Assembly: GCA_003142855.1 (NCBI GenBank)
Contig: PLNW01000093.1
Span: 1-64,000 of the forward strand
Length of the DNA: 64,000 bases
Origin: Myxococcales bacterium
GTDB taxonomy: Bacteria; Myxococcota_A; Polyangia; Fen-1088
Direction of reading: 5' to 3'
Shown: positions 24,873 through 34,144 of the stretch, piece after piece
Position numbering within the stretch: the first letter of the stretch is position 1
Layout: every line of letters begins with the position of its first letter
Program-made: the position numbers and the translations under genes
The notes under the pieces: generated by a model
Database searches by the model: none
Seen by the model: the letters and a program-made list of their open reading frames with translations, nothing else
Told to the model about the DNA's origin: nothing

Positions 24873-27578
24873 ATGACTGAGCTGCTGCAACCCACGGCCA
24901 CCTGGATCTCTGCGCAAATGGACGCCGCCCGCGACCGGACCGCCGCGGGTTTGCGCGCTGGTCAGTCCGGCGTGACGCTGGCCGAAAATATTTCCCAGCA
25001 GGTGGAGGCTGTCGTGGTCGCGCTTCTCGGCTTTCACCTGGCCCAGGCGCGCAAGGGGACGGCTTCCGAGATCGCCGTCCTAGCCACCGGCGGATTCGGC
25101 CGGCGCGAACTGGCGCCGTATTCCGACCTGGACTTGCTCTTTCTGTGTGCGAAATCGCCCGACGGAGGGGTGGAGGAACTGGCTCGCGCGATTCTGGTTC
25201 CCTTGTGGGATGCCAAGGTGGACGCCGGACATGCGGTGCGTTCGGTTTCCGATGCCTTGGCCCTGCCAGCCACCGATCTGGCTGCGGCCACGGCCTTGCT
25301 CGATGCGCGGTTTCTGACCGGCGACCGAGGCCTAGCCGAACGTTTCTTGTCGAGCTACCAGACCCGCGTGGCCAAGGCCTCGCCTGATGGCTTCGTAGCG
25401 CGTCTGCGCGCGGAGCAATACGGCCGCCATTCGCGTTTCGGTGACACGATATTCATGCTCGAGCCTGACCTGAAGAACGGCCCGGGCGGGATTCGCGACT
25501 TGTGTGTGGGGCGCTGGGCAGCCCAGGTCCGCTTCAAGACCGCTGATCCGCAGAAACTCTGTGAGATGGGGGAGATGTCGGCCCGCCAGGCTGCGGCCAT
25601 GGAAGCGGCCCGGGACTGGTTCCTGCGGGTGCGAGCGGCTGTGCACCTGACCGCCGGGCGACGTCAGGAGCAGCTCCGATTCGATCTGCAGGAGAGTATC
25701 GCGCCGCTTTTTCACCCCGACGCCACATCAAGGCCAGGCGAGGTCAGGCCTGCCGTGGCTCCTGCGGTGGAGGCCCTGATGCACGATTTTCAGAAACATG
25801 CGCGAGCAGTTAGCCGGGAAACCGAGCGCCTGCTGCTGCGGGTATCCGGCGACCGCAACCATCGGTCGACTGTGCAAACCAAGCGCATCGAGAAGGCCGG
25901 CAAGGCGGACCCAAGTTTCGAGATTGCGGACGGTGCAATAGAGGTAAAGGAAAACATCATATTCGAGAATAAACCGTCTGATATGATTCGTCTTTTTGTA
26001 CTTGCCGGTGAACTGAATCTTGGCATAGGTCGGCGAACGGCCGACCTGGTTTCTGAGAACGCGGCCACCCGAGGCGTGGCCCTGCGCGAGGATCCAGAAG
26101 CGGCTGCGTACTTCCTGCAGGTCTTGTGCGACATCCAGGACTCCGGCACGCCTTCGCGGTTGGAACAGATGCACGACCTCGGACTCATAGGCGCGCTGAT
26201 TCCGGAATGGGAGCCGGTCGTGGGCCGCGTGCAGCACGACCTGTATCACGTGTACACGGTCGACCAGCACTCGCTCTATGCGGTGGCCACCTTGAAGGCT
26301 GTTGCGCGGGGTGAGATGGCGGCTGACTACCCGCAGGTGTCGGCAGAGTTTCCCGCGGTCACGCGCAGGTTGGCCTTGTTCGTAGGGGTGCTCTTGCATG
26401 ACGTGGGCAAGCCGCTCGGATCGCCTCACGACGAGAAAGGGGCCGTACTATCCGAACGCATCGCCGCGCGTCTGGGTCTCATTCCAGCCGACGTGCGGCT
26501 GGTGGAGTTCTTGGTGCGCGAGCACCTCTTCATGAGCCATACCTCGCAGCGACGCGACCTGGAGGACGTCAGCCTGATCGTGCACTTTGCCAAGCGCTGC
26601 GAGAACGAAGAGAAACTGCGCCAGCTCTTCTTGCTGACCTTCTGCGACCTGGCCTCAACGGGTCCCAAGACCATGACCCACTGGAAGAGCGAGCTGATGG
26701 CCGACCTTTTCGAGCGCACGCTCAAGTTCATGCGGCGGGGCGCGGATCTCTTGCAGGCCGAGCAGGCGGAGCTGGTGCAGGAGAGGCAGAGGCAGGCGGC
26801 CCAGCTTCTGGCCGAGGAGGTGCAGGGGCCTGCGCTGGCCGACTTTTTTGCCGGTCTGCCTGACCGTTACTTCACCGAGAACGAGGCTGACCAGATCGCT
26901 GCGCACATGCGCCTGTCGCTGGGGCGCAAGGGTCCGTGCGTCGTCGAGGTCAGCCATTCCCCGAGGGGAACCTCCTCGGAGCTGGTGTTGGTGGCTCTCG
27001 ACGTGCCCGGCCTGCTGGCCCGGGTCGCGGGTGTCTTGTTCGCCAATCGCATCGACATCTTGGATGCGGCCATCTACTCGCGCGAGGCGGTCACAGGCCG
27101 CGACCAGGGCGAGGCGGTGGACGTGTTTCGCATTCGCAAGGAGCCCGACGGCGCGGTGACCGACGAACGCCGCATCGCCGCCATCCGAGACGATCTGGAA
27201 GCCGTCCTGGCCGGGCGCACGACCGTGGAGGCGCTGCTGGCGCGGCGGCCGCGGGCGCCCTCCATCGTCGACCGGGCCAAGCCCGAGGTGCCAGCGACTG
27301 AAGTGCGCGTGGACAACGAGATCAGCCCGATCTTCACGGTGCTGGACATCTTCACCGAGGACAAGCCGGGCGTGCTCTACACCATCACGCGAACCTTGTC
27401 GGAGCACGGCCTGGACATCCACCGCTCGCGGGTGGGCGTGGCCGGCGACCGAGTGGCCGACATCTTCTACGTCCGGGACATTGCCACGGGCGGCAAGCTG
27501 ACCGATCCGGCGCGCCTGAACGCGTTGGCTGATGCGCTCAAGCAAGCCCTGCCGACGTCTGCGGGGCGCAAGGGGTAG
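24873..27578 (+). CDS. glnD: PII uridylyltransferase / uridylyl-removing enzyme
   Basis: GlnD adds UMP to PII proteins when glutamine is low and removes it when glutamine is high, setting nitrogen status. The 901-residue product has the full domain order: nucleotidyltransferase (GGFGRRELAPYSDLD, about 73-87), the GlnD-specific helical domain, an HD domain (LLHDVGKP near 506-513) for uridylyl removal, and two C-terminal ACT domains (VLVALDVPGLLARVAG and FTVLDIFTEDKPGVLYTITR) for glutamine sensing. No PII or glnA gene is in the window. A run of about 33 codons (354-386, around 25935-26030) uses AT-rich codons unlike the rest of the gene, although the protein sequence stays family-like. Confidence 0.95.
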   Translation: MTELLQPTATWISAQMDAARDRTAAGLRAGQSGVTLAENISQQVEAVVVALLGFHLAQARKGTASEIAVLATGGFGRRELAPYSDLDLLFLCAKSPDGGVEELARAILVPLWDAKVDAGHAVRSVSDALALPATDLAAATALLDARFLTGDRGLAERFLSSYQTRVAKASPDGFVARLRAEQYGRHSRFGDTIFMLEPDLKNGPGGIRDLCVGRWAAQVRFKTADPQKLCEMGEMSARQAAAMEAARDWFLRVRAAVHLTAGRRQEQLRFDLQESIAPLFHPDATSRPGEVRPAVAPAVEALMHDFQKHARAVSRETERLLLRVSGDRNHRSTVQTKRIEKAGKADPSFEIADGAIEVKENIIFENKPSDMIRLFVLAGELNLGIGRRTADLVSENAATRGVALREDPEAAAYFLQVLCDIQDSGTPSRLEQMHDLGLIGALIPEWEPVVGRVQHDLYHVYTVDQHSLYAVATLKAVARGEMAADYPQVSAEFPAVTRRLALFVGVLLHDVGKPLGSPHDEKGAVLSERIAARLGLIPADVRLVEFLVREHLFMSHTSQRRDLEDVSLIVHFAKRCENEEKLRQLFLLTFCDLASTGPKTMTHWKSELMADLFERTLKFMRRGADLLQAEQAELVQERQRQAAQLLAEEVQGPALADFFAGLPDRYFTENEADQIAAHMRLSLGRKGPCVVEVSHSPRGTSSELVLVALDVPGLLARVAGVLFANRIDILDAAIYSREAVTGRDQGEAVDVFRIRKEPDGAVTDERRIAAIRDDLEAVLAGRTTVEALLARRPRAPSIVDRAKPEVPATEVRVDNEISPIFTVLDIFTEDKPGVLYTITRTLSEHGLDIHRSRVGVAGDRVADIFYVRDIATGGKLTDPARLNALADALKQALPTSAGRKG

Positions 27579-27608
27579 TTCTGCCTGTCGTAAATTCGTA
27601 CTGGTTGG

Positions 27609-27691
27609 GCGGCCGGGGTGATGGCGGCGGTGGCCGGTGGCTGGTGGCCGGAACCGGATCGGGATCCGCAACCGGATCCGGCTACCGGTCC
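27609..27691. repeat. CCGG-rich low-complexity spacer repeat
   Basis: This spacer is built of GGCCGG/GGATCCGG/ACCGG units, including the palindrome CCGGATCCGG at 27672-27681. The same palindrome and unit type recur at 61126-61208. No gene is visible. Confidence 0.5.
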
Positions 27692-27692
27692 C

Positions 27693-27721
27693 TTGACACC
27701 GGCCCGTGCTGGCGCTGAAGT
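27693..27721 (+). promoter_or_regulatory. Promoter of the TPR gene
   Basis: A perfect TTGACA (27693-27698) is followed by a 17-nt spacer and a weak -10 TGAAGT (27716-27721), 7 nt before the ATG at 27729. This again points to a leaderless transcript. Confidence 0.4.
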
Positions 27722-27728
27722 TCAGCTC

Positions 27729-28811
27729 ATGCTCCTCAATCTCACCGGCGTTGCCGTGGCTGTCATGCTTGCGCAGGGTGGGGCCCCGCCCGGGCCGCAG
27801 AATCCCGCGGCGGCCCACCTGGAACGAGGCCAGAAATTGATTCAGTCGGGCAACCTGATCGGAGCGCTGGAGGCCTTCGATGCGGCGGCCAAGGCTGACC
27901 CCAAGAACCCGCGTTCCTACTATTTGCGGGGCGTGGTGCTGGAGAAGCGGCACGATTTGGCCGGGGCGGAGAGGGCGTACCGTGAGGCCGTGGGCCGCGA
28001 TGCCCGCTTCGCGCCCGCGCACAATAATTTGGGCGCCATGCTGCTGGACAAGGGCGAGACGGCGGCAGCCGAGAAGGAGATCCAGGCTGCCGTCAGTGGC
28101 GACCCCAAGTACGCCGACGCCCATTCCAACCTGGGCCACGTGCGCGATGCACAGGGCAGGCCGGCCGAGGCGGTCAAGTCGTACCGCGAGGCCGTGCGCT
28201 TGCGGCCCGGCGAGGCCAGCTTTCACGTCAACTTGGGCGCGGCGCTGCGCAAGACGGGTGACATCGACGGCGCGCTGACCGAGCTTCGCCAGGCGACGCG
28301 CTTGGCACCGCAAGATGCGTTGGCGTTGACCTACCTGGGACTTCTGCTATCCGAGAAGAAGGCCTACGACGAAGCACACGAAGCGTTGGAGAAAGCCACC
28401 CGCCTGGACCCCAAGTTGGCCGCGGCTTGGACCGAGCTGGGACGGATGGAGTTGCGCCGCAAGCAACCAGCCGCGGCTGCTGACGCCCTGGCGCGGGCGC
28501 GCGTGCTGAAACCCAAAGACGCCACCATCGCCGCCGACTACTGCAGCGCGCTTGCCAAGAAAGACCCCAAGGCCAAAGTGGCGCAGGAAGAATGCCGGGC
28601 CGCGGTCGCCCTCGAGCCAAGCAACGCGCTGGCTCGCTATGAGCTGGGCAAGATCCTGGTGGCCCACGGCGATTGTGCCGCGGCCCAGATCGAGATCGAC
28701 AAGTTCGCCGGCCTTTCCGGGGTGAAGCCCGAGGCCAAAGCCAAGGCGCAGGAGATCTTGAAGACCTGTACTCCGGCCAAGTCAGGAAAGAAGAAAACCT
28801 CTCTTGAATGA
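27729..28811 (+). CDS. Exported TPR protein
   Basis: The 360-residue protein has a short hydrophobic N-terminus (MLLNLTGVAVAVMLAQG), probably a signal peptide, followed by about eight tetratricopeptide repeats covering nearly the whole chain (for example YLRGVVLEKRHDLAGAERAY and AHNNLGAMLLDKGETAAAEKE). TPR arrays mediate protein-protein contacts; the partner is unknown. ATG 27729 is chosen because the signal peptide starts there and a -10 hexamer ends 7 nt upstream. The open frame continues to 27618 through the CCGG-rich repeat, which is unlikely to be coding. guaB follows after 28 bp. Confidence 0.85.
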   Translation: MLLNLTGVAVAVMLAQGGAPPGPQNPAAAHLERGQKLIQSGNLIGALEAFDAAAKADPKNPRSYYLRGVVLEKRHDLAGAERAYREAVGRDARFAPAHNNLGAMLLDKGETAAAEKEIQAAVSGDPKYADAHSNLGHVRDAQGRPAEAVKSYREAVRLRPGEASFHVNLGAALRKTGDIDGALTELRQATRLAPQDALALTYLGLLLSEKKAYDEAHEALEKATRLDPKLAAAWTELGRMELRRKQPAAAADALARARVLKPKDATIAADYCSALAKKDPKAKVAQEECRAAVALEPSNALARYELGKILVAHGDCAAAQIEIDKFAGLSGVKPEAKAKAQEILKTCTPAKSGKKKTSLE

Positions 28812-28833
28812 ACGCCCTGCGCTCGGCTAATCT
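28804..28833 (+). promoter_or_regulatory. Promoter of guaB, overlapping the TPR gene stop
   Basis: TTGAAT (28804-28809), an 18-nt spacer and TAATCT (28828-28833) end 6 nt before the guaB ATG. The predicted start point is the A of the ATG itself, so guaB mRNA is likely leaderless. No Shine-Dalgarno is present. Confidence 0.55.
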
Positions 28834-28839
28834 CCCGAG

Positions 28840-30309
28840 ATGCTGCCCGACGGTCCCCTGCGCGAAGCGCTTACCTTCGATGACGTGTTGCTGGTTCCCG
28901 CGGAGAGCGATGTCCTGCCCAAAGACGTCGACGTTCGCACCGAATTGACCGCGACGATTCCCTTGGCCAATCCGATCATCTCGGCGGCCATGGACACCGT
29001 GACCGAGGCGCGCACAGCGATCAGCATGGCGCGCGACGGGGGGCTGGGCGTCATCCACAAGAATCTGGGCATCGACGAGCAGGCGCTGGAAGTCAGCAAG
29101 GTGAAGAAAGCGGAGACCGGGGTGGTGCTGGACCCCGTCACCATCGGCCCCGACCAGAAACTCTTTGCGGCACTCGAGCTGATGAAGCGCTACGAGATCT
29201 CGGGGCTTCCCGTGGTGGCCGAAGATGGTCGCCTGGTCGGTATTCTGACCAATCGTGATGTGCGCTTCGAACGGCACCTGGACCAGCCGGTGCGCAATCT
29301 CATGACCACCACGCTCATCACCACACGCGAAGGGCTGAGCCTGGAGCATTCGAAAGAGTTGCTGCACAAGAATCGCATCGAGAAGCTCCTGGTGGTGGAC
29401 GATGCAGGCCGACTGCGTGGGCTCATCACCATCAAGGACATTGAGAAGGCGCAGCAGCACCCCAATGCGGTCAAAGACGAGCTGGGCCGTCTGCGCGTGG
29501 GCGCGGCGGTGGGCACCGGGGGGGACCGGGCCGCGCGCGCCGCCGCTCTGCTGCAGGCAGGCGCCGACATCATTTGCATCGACACCGCCCACGGCCACTC
29601 CCGGTCCGTGCTGGAGGCAGTGGCCGACATCCGCAAGACTTTCCCCAAGGCGGAGATTCTGGCTGGAAACGTGGCGACCGCCGAGGGCGCGCTGGCCCTG
29701 GCCAAGGCGGGCGCCAACGCGGTCAAGGTGGGCATCGGCGCAGGTTCAATCTGCACCACCCGCGTGATCGCCGGCATCGGTGTCCCCCAGATCACGGCGG
29801 TGACCGACGCCGCGCGCGCCCTGGCCAAGCTGGACGTGCGTATCGTTTCCGATGGCGGCGTGAAGTACTCGGGCGACGTCACCAAAGCCATCGCGGCGGG
29901 CGCCCACACGGTGATGATTGGCAGCCTCTTCGCTGGCAGCGACGAGGCCCCCGGCGAGATCATTCTGTACCAAGGCCGCAGCTACAAGGTGTACCGGGGC
30001 ATGGGATCGGTGGGCGCCATGCGCTCCGGCAGCAAGGACCGCTATTTCCAGTCCGACGTCAGCGTCGACGCCAAGTTGGTGCCGGAAGGCATCGAGGGAC
30101 GCGTGCCCTACCGAGGAAGTCTCTCGCAATCGATGTACCAGCTCATCGGTGGTCTGCGCTCAGGCATGGGCTACTGTGGCTGTCGCAACATTGCCGAGCT
30201 GCATAGCAAGGCGCGCTTCATCAAGATTACTCAGATGGGTCTGCGCGAATCGCACGTCCACGACGTGATCATTACAAAAGAGGCTCCGAACTACAGAGTG
30301 GAACAGTAG
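28840..30309 (+). CDS. guaB: Inosine-5'-monophosphate dehydrogenase
   Basis: GuaB oxidises IMP to XMP with NAD+, the committed step of guanine nucleotide synthesis. The 489-residue product has the family's length and features: N-terminal barrel strand ([11 protein letters not shown]), two CBS domains (about 95-205, which bind adenine/guanine nucleotides), the GAGSICTTR loop with catalytic Cys near residue 305, the DGGVKYSGD phosphate-binding strand, the MGSVGAM loop and the RYFQ flap. The C-terminal [11 protein letters not shown] is typical. guaA follows on the same strand after a 444-bp repeat-rich spacer. Confidence 0.97.
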   Translation: MLPDGPLREALTFDDVLLVPAESDVLPKDVDVRTELTATIPLANPIISAAMDTVTEARTAISMARDGGLGVIHKNLGIDEQALEVSKVKKAETGVVLDPVTIGPDQKLFAALELMKRYEISGLPVVAEDGRLVGILTNRDVRFERHLDQPVRNLMTTTLITTREGLSLEHSKELLHKNRIEKLLVVDDAGRLRGLITIKDIEKAQQHPNAVKDELGRLRVGAAVGTGGDRAARAAALLQAGADIICIDTAHGHSRSVLEAVADIRKTFPKAEILAGNVATAEGALALAKAGANAVKVGIGAGSICTTRVIAGIGVPQITAVTDAARALAKLDVRIVSDGGVKYSGDVTKAIAAGAHTVMIGSLFAGSDEAPGEIILYQGRSYKVYRGMGSVGAMRSGSKDRYFQSDVSVDAKLVPEGIEGRVPYRGSLSQSMYQLIGGLRSGMGYCGCRNIAELHSKARFIKITQMGLRESHVHDVIITKEAPNYRVEQ

Positions 30310-30328
30310 CTGGAAGGTGCCGCCGGTC

Positions 30329-30364
30329 GAGAACACAGAGGTGAGAGGAGAGGACACGGAGAAC
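30329..30364 (-). repeat. CTCTGTGTTCTC-type repeat, inverted copy
   Basis: The reverse complement of this 36-bp segment matches 30614-30646 at about 29 of 33 positions. It starts 20 bp after the guaB stop. Confidence 0.65.
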
Positions 30365-30510
30365 AATGCCGATTGATTGGATCGGTGACTGTTTCTTGGC
30401 GCAAGTGCGCTGCGCCGTTCATGGTCTGGAGCGCAGGGCCACGTCGGTCGTCCTTGCTGGTAGCCCCAAAACCGGCTGCGATTCTGAATCAGACAACGAC
30501 ACCACTCAGC

Positions 30511-30539
30511 CCTCTGTGTTCTCCCCTCTCCCCTCTGTA
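30511..30539 (+). repeat. CTCTGTGTTCTC-type repeat, direct copy 1
   Basis: This segment shares CTCTGTGTTCTCCCCTCTC with the copy at 30614. It sits just before the 35-bp repeat. Confidence 0.65.
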
Positions 30540-30543
30540 CTAC

Positions 30544-30578
30544 TAACGTCGCGTTTCTTCGCAGGCCGCGAGGATTCT
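30544..30578. repeat. Copy B of the 35-bp dispersed repeat
   Basis: It matches 24761-24795 at 30 of 35 positions, 5.8 kb away. Both copies are intergenic. Confidence 0.6.
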
Positions 30579-30613
30579 TTCAGAACACCCGAACATCACG
30601 GCGTTTTCTCCGA

Positions 30614-30646
30614 CTCTGTGTTCTCCCCTCTCACCTCTGCGTTCTC
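30614..30646 (+). repeat. CTCTGTGTTCTC-type repeat, direct copy 2
   Basis: This is the partner of both the direct copy at 30511 and the inverted copy at 30329; with the latter it could form a long-range stem across the spacer. Confidence 0.65.
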
Positions 30647-30753
30647 AGCAGCGGGCGGCTGGCGGGACGAATCGCCTCACACACTTTGGTTGCGGCCGTC
30701 AGGCTGCGATGTGTTCTCAGGCTACGTCAACCTCATCGAGGTAAACCTCTCCT

Positions 30754-32301
30754 ATGTCTCATAAGCAGCTTGTTCTGATCCTCGACTTCGGTTCGCAGTA
30801 CACGCAGCTCATCGCGCGGCGGGTTCGCGAGCAGAAGGTGTACTCGGAGATCCATCCCTTCAACCTGCCGCTCGACAAGATTCGCGCCATGCGCCCCTCG
30901 GGCATCATTCTCTCAGGTGGGCCGTCGTCGGTGTACGACCAGGGTGCCCCGCGGGTGAGCGTCGAACTGTTCTCGCTGGGCGTGCCCATTCTCGGCATCT
31001 GCTACGGCGTGCAACTTTCCAGCCTGCTGCTCGGTGGCAAGGTGAAACCGGCACAAAACCGCGAGTACGGTCGCGCCTCGGTCAAGCTGGAGGCGCCGTC
31101 CGAGCTGTTCGCCGGATTCCATTTGGGTGACGAGATCGCGGTGTGGATGAGCCATGGCGACCGGGTCGAGTCGCTGCCCGACGGCTTTCGTCGCCTTGGC
31201 GTGAGCGACAATTGCCCCTTCGCCGCCGTGGAATCCCTGAAGCACAAGTTTTGGGGCGTGCAGTTTCACCCCGAGGTCGCCCACACCCCGCGCGGCAACG
31301 AGATCCTGGGCAACTTTCTCTTTCGTGTCTGCCGTTGCGAGCCCAGCTGGACCATGGCCAATTTCGTCGATGAGGCCATCCAGAAGGTCAAGCAGCAGGT
31401 CGGTCAGGGCCGCGTGATCTGCGGACTTTCGGGTGGCGTGGATTCGTCCGTGGCAGCGTCCTTGGTACACCGTGCGGTGGGTGACCGGCTGACCTGCATT
31501 TTCGTGGACAACGGCCTTTTGCGCGTGCGCGAGTCGGTCCAGGTCGAGAGCGTTTTTCGCGGCGCCTTCAAGATGAATCTGGTGGTGGTCGACGCGGCCG
31601 AGCGCTTCCTCACGAAATTGGCCGGCGTGGAAGACCCCGAGCAGAAGCGCAAGATCATTGGCCGAGAGTTCATCGCTGTGTTCGAGGAAGAGGCGCGCAA
31701 GGCCGGCAAGGCCGATTTCTTGGTGCAGGGAACACTTTATCCCGACGTCATCGAATCCGTGTCGCACAAGGGACCCTCGGCCACCATCAAGTCCCATCAC
31801 AACGTGGGCGGCCTGCCCGAGAAGATGAACCTGACTCTGGTGGAGCCCTTGCGCGAGCTGTTCAAGGATGAGGTGCGCGCGTTGGGCGAGGAACTCAATC
31901 TTCCGCACGACCTGCTGTGGCGCCAGCCGTTCCCTGGACCGGGACTGGCCGTGCGCATTTTGGGGCCGGTCAGCAAGGAACGCTGCGATCTCCTCCGCCA
32001 AGGCGATAGCATCATCGACGAGGAGATCCGGGCGGCCGGGCTGTACGAGAGCATCTGGCAGTCCTTCGGGGTGCTGCTTCCGGTGCGCAGCGTGGGCGTG
32101 ATGGGCGACGAGCGCACTTATGCCAACGTGCTCGCCCTGCGCGCCGTGCATTCCAAGGACGGCATGACGGCCGACTGGGTGCCGCTGCCGCATGATTTGC
32201 TCGCCAGTATCTCGTCGCGCATCGTAAACGAGGTTCGCGGAATCAACCGCGTGGTGTACGACATCTCGTCCAAGCCACCGGCGACGATAGAATGGGAATA
32301 G
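30754..32301 (+). CDS. guaA: GMP synthase (glutamine-hydrolysing)
   Basis: GuaA aminates XMP to GMP using glutamine and ATP. The 515-residue product has a class I glutamine amidotransferase domain (Cys nucleophile C83 in GICYG, His/Glu in GVQFHPEV), an ATP pyrophosphatase domain with P-loop [13 protein letters not shown] (about 224-236), and the C-terminal dimerisation domain ending [16 protein letters not shown]. Its stop overlaps the next gene by 10 bp, so guaA is coupled to the downstream envelope cassette. A GAGG Shine-Dalgarno lies upstream in a small hairpin. Confidence 0.97.
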   Translation: MSHKQLVLILDFGSQYTQLIARRVREQKVYSEIHPFNLPLDKIRAMRPSGIILSGGPSSVYDQGAPRVSVELFSLGVPILGICYGVQLSSLLLGGKVKPAQNREYGRASVKLEAPSELFAGFHLGDEIAVWMSHGDRVESLPDGFRRLGVSDNCPFAAVESLKHKFWGVQFHPEVAHTPRGNEILGNFLFRVCRCEPSWTMANFVDEAIQKVKQQVGQGRVICGLSGGVDSSVAASLVHRAVGDRLTCIFVDNGLLRVRESVQVESVFRGAFKMNLVVVDAAERFLTKLAGVEDPEQKRKIIGREFIAVFEEEARKAGKADFLVQGTLYPDVIESVSHKGPSATIKSHHNVGGLPEKMNLTLVEPLRELFKDEVRALGEELNLPHDLLWRQPFPGPGLAVRILGPVSKERCDLLRQGDSIIDEEIRAAGLYESIWQSFGVLLPVRSVGVMGDERTYANVLALRAVHSKDGMTADWVPLPHDLLASISSRIVNEVRGINRVVYDISSKPPATIEWE

Positions 32302-32981
32302 GATCTTCGCGACGCACTGTCGTGCCATTGGTCGTGGCCATGCTCGCCCACGCCCACCTCGCGACGGCCGCTTCGCTGGTTCGTCCCTTGGCGGGAGCCG
32401 AGGTGGATTGGTCGGCCGGCACGGTCACGGCCAGCGCAGGAGCGGCGGCTGACATGCGCATGCCGTCGCCCGCGGCGGCGCGGCCAGGCGCGGAACGGCG
32501 TGCCCGCGCCGCTGCGCTCGATAAACTGCGGGCGGCCTTGCGTGCGCTGCCTTTGCGAGGCAAGCAAAGGCTGGGGGAAAAACAAGTCGAGGCAGCGCTG
32601 GGCCAGGCAAGCACGACGCGCATCGAGTACCAGTCGAATGGAGGCGTGGTGTTGTGGGTTGGGGTCAGGTTCACGGATCTCGTAGCAAGTGCCGCTACCA
32701 CGTCTACGTCCACGACCACGGCCACGTCCACGACCACGACCACGGCCACGGTTCTGGCGGTGGCGGCGATGCCGTTGGAGTTGGAGCCTCTGCTGGTGAG
32801 CGGTGGCAAGGAGATCGTCGCGGGACACGCGCGCTATCATCAAGGCCCGCCGCCGACAGATGCCATCAACGTGCGGCGCGACGACAACGGGCGCTTGCTT
32901 CTCCCCTCGGGCTCCCAGTCGACGCTGGATCAGCTCGCCGCCGGGCCGGTTGTGATCTACCTTCAGAAGGTTCTGCCATGA
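32292..32981 (+). CDS. Exported protein of unknown function, cassette gene 1
   Basis: The 229-residue protein has a signal peptide ([21 protein letters not shown]) and a mature N-terminus reading [17 protein letters not shown], a pattern I associate with uncharacterised myxobacterial envelope proteins (inference). Residues about 135-155 form a Thr/Ser-rich run coded by near-tandem CCACGACCACG-type units, which may vary in length by slippage. The rest is Ala/Arg-rich helical sequence followed by a strand-rich C-terminus. It overlaps guaA by 10 bp and the next gene by an ATGA overlap. Confidence 0.75.
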   Translation: MGIGSSRRTVVPLVVAMLAHAHLATAASLVRPLAGAEVDWSAGTVTASAGAAADMRMPSPAAARPGAERRARAAALDKLRAALRALPLRGKQRLGEKQVEAALGQASTTRIEYQSNGGVVLWVGVRFTDLVASAATTSTSTTTATSTTTTTATVLAVAAMPLELEPLLVSGGKEIVAGHARYHQGPPPTDAINVRRDDNGRLLLPSGSQSTLDQLAAGPVVIYLQKVLP

Positions 32982-34144
32982 CAAGGTCTAGCGTCGCAGC
33001 CCCAAGCAAGAGAATCGCTTTGGCAATTGCGGTCCTTCTGGTCGCCTTGTCGGCGGCTGCGCAGCCCGGGGAGCACGTGGTCACCGCCGAGGCGCCTATC
33101 GTGAACGGCAACGCGGTTGTGGCCAAGCAGCGCGCTCTGGCCGATGCGTTTCGTCAGGTGGTTGAGCATGCCTTTTCGGACCTGCTCAAGGAAAGTGGCG
33201 GTGAGCCGCAGCCTTTGGCGCCCGGGCTGGCACAGGTCAAGGCATCGTTCGCCAACCGCGGCCAGCGCTTTGTGCGCAGCTATCGCGTGCTCGAGGAGGA
33301 AGAAAGCAAGGGCCGCTTGCGGCTGCAGATCGACGCGGACGTGGATACCGCCATGCTTCGGCGGGAGATGGAGCGCGCCCGCGGAACCACCGGCGGAGAG
33401 TCCGCGACCACGACGGCGCGGCCCACGGGACCGTCGCTCCTGGTGGGCGGCGACTCGTCCGAGGAAGCCAGCGCCACGGTGGTGAAGACGCTCGCGGCTG
33501 GCGGTGTCCAGGTGCAAGCGGCCGCTGTGCGCGACGAGCCCTCACTGGTGGCCGCGGCCGGGCGCCAGGCGGCGCAGGCGCTTTGGTTGGTCGCCACCTC
33601 GTCCAGCGAAGGGTCGATTCGCGGGGCATCGTCCGTTTCCGTGCGCTGCGAGCTGCGCGCGCGGCTCCTGGCCGCGGGCCTGGGTGCAAGACCCGCTCTT
33701 CTCGATCACACCCAAACAGAGCGGGGATTCGCCGGCGACGAGACCGCCGCACGGCTTGCGTGCTGGCAGCGCGCCGCCGGGGCCTTGGCGCGCCAACTGT
33801 CCGCCTTGCTTCGGCCCGTTCCCGCGGGTGCGCGTTACCTGACCCTGGACCTGGACGTGGTCGAGCCGGCCGCGCTCATGACGCTGCTTCAGGTTGTGAA
33901 GCGCCTGGGCGCGGTGAGTGCGGCTGAGGTCCGTCACGTGACCACGGGCCGGGCCGAGATTCGGGTGTTCACCCGCATGAGCGGCCGTGAAATTGAGTCC
34001 GCTCTCATTCGCGACATCGCAGGCCGGCTGCGCGTGACCGAAATGAAACCGCCGGCTGATCGCGTGACACTCCAGGTTCGTCTGGCACAAGTCGACGAGC
34101 CGCTACCGGGCGCAGGGGCCGATCCGCCTGCAACAAAGCCATGA
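32978..34144 (+). CDS. FlgT/LPP20-like exported protein, cassette gene 2
   Basis: The 388-residue protein has a signal peptide (IALAIAVLLVALSAAAQ). The following segment resembles the FlgT/LPP20 N-terminal fold: VTAEAPIVNGNAVVAKQRALADAFRQVVEHAF. The middle is an ATP-grasp-free alpha/beta region with a TolB-like GDSSEEASATVVKTLAAGGV strand, and the end is again strand-rich. FlgT surrounds the flagellar basal body in Vibrio, but no flagellar gene is present here, so a different envelope role is likely. It is joined to both neighbours by 4-bp ATGA overlaps. Confidence 0.7.
   Translation: MTRSSVAAPSKRIALAIAVLLVALSAAAQPGEHVVTAEAPIVNGNAVVAKQRALADAFRQVVEHAFSDLLKESGGEPQPLAPGLAQVKASFANRGQRFVRSYRVLEEEESKGRLRLQIDADVDTAMLRREMERARGTTGGESATTTARPTGPSLLVGGDSSEEASATVVKTLAAGGVQVQAAAVRDEPSLVAAAGRQAAQALWLVATSSSEGSIRGASSVSVRCELRARLLAAGLGARPALLDHTQTERGFAGDETAARLACWQRAAGALARQLSALLRPVPAGARYLTLDLDVVEPAALMTLLQVVKRLGAVSAAEVRHVTTGRAEIRVFTRMSGREIESALIRDIAGRLRVTEMKPPADRVTLQVRLAQVDEPLPGAGADPPATKP

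Larger units (their letters stand above)
30310..30753 (+). other. Repeat-rich spacer between guaB and guaA
   Basis: This 444-bp stretch holds no convincing gene. A 132-codon open frame at 30366-30764 has no family match and no ribosome binding site. It contains three copies of a pyrimidine/purine-rich CTCTGTGTTCTC-type repeat and one copy of the 35-bp repeat seen at 24761. No riboswitch-like fold could be recognised. A GAGG-TAAA-CCTC mini-hairpin at 30738-30749 precedes the guaA ATG and contains its Shine-Dalgarno. Confidence 0.6.

Noticed and set aside
30310..30753. A purine riboswitch in front of guaA
   Set aside because: No purine-aptamer core or terminator switch could be recognised; the spacer is explained by repeats.
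30366..30764. A 132-codon open frame between guaB and guaA
   Set aside because: It runs through repeats, has no ribosome binding site, odd composition and no recognisable domain.
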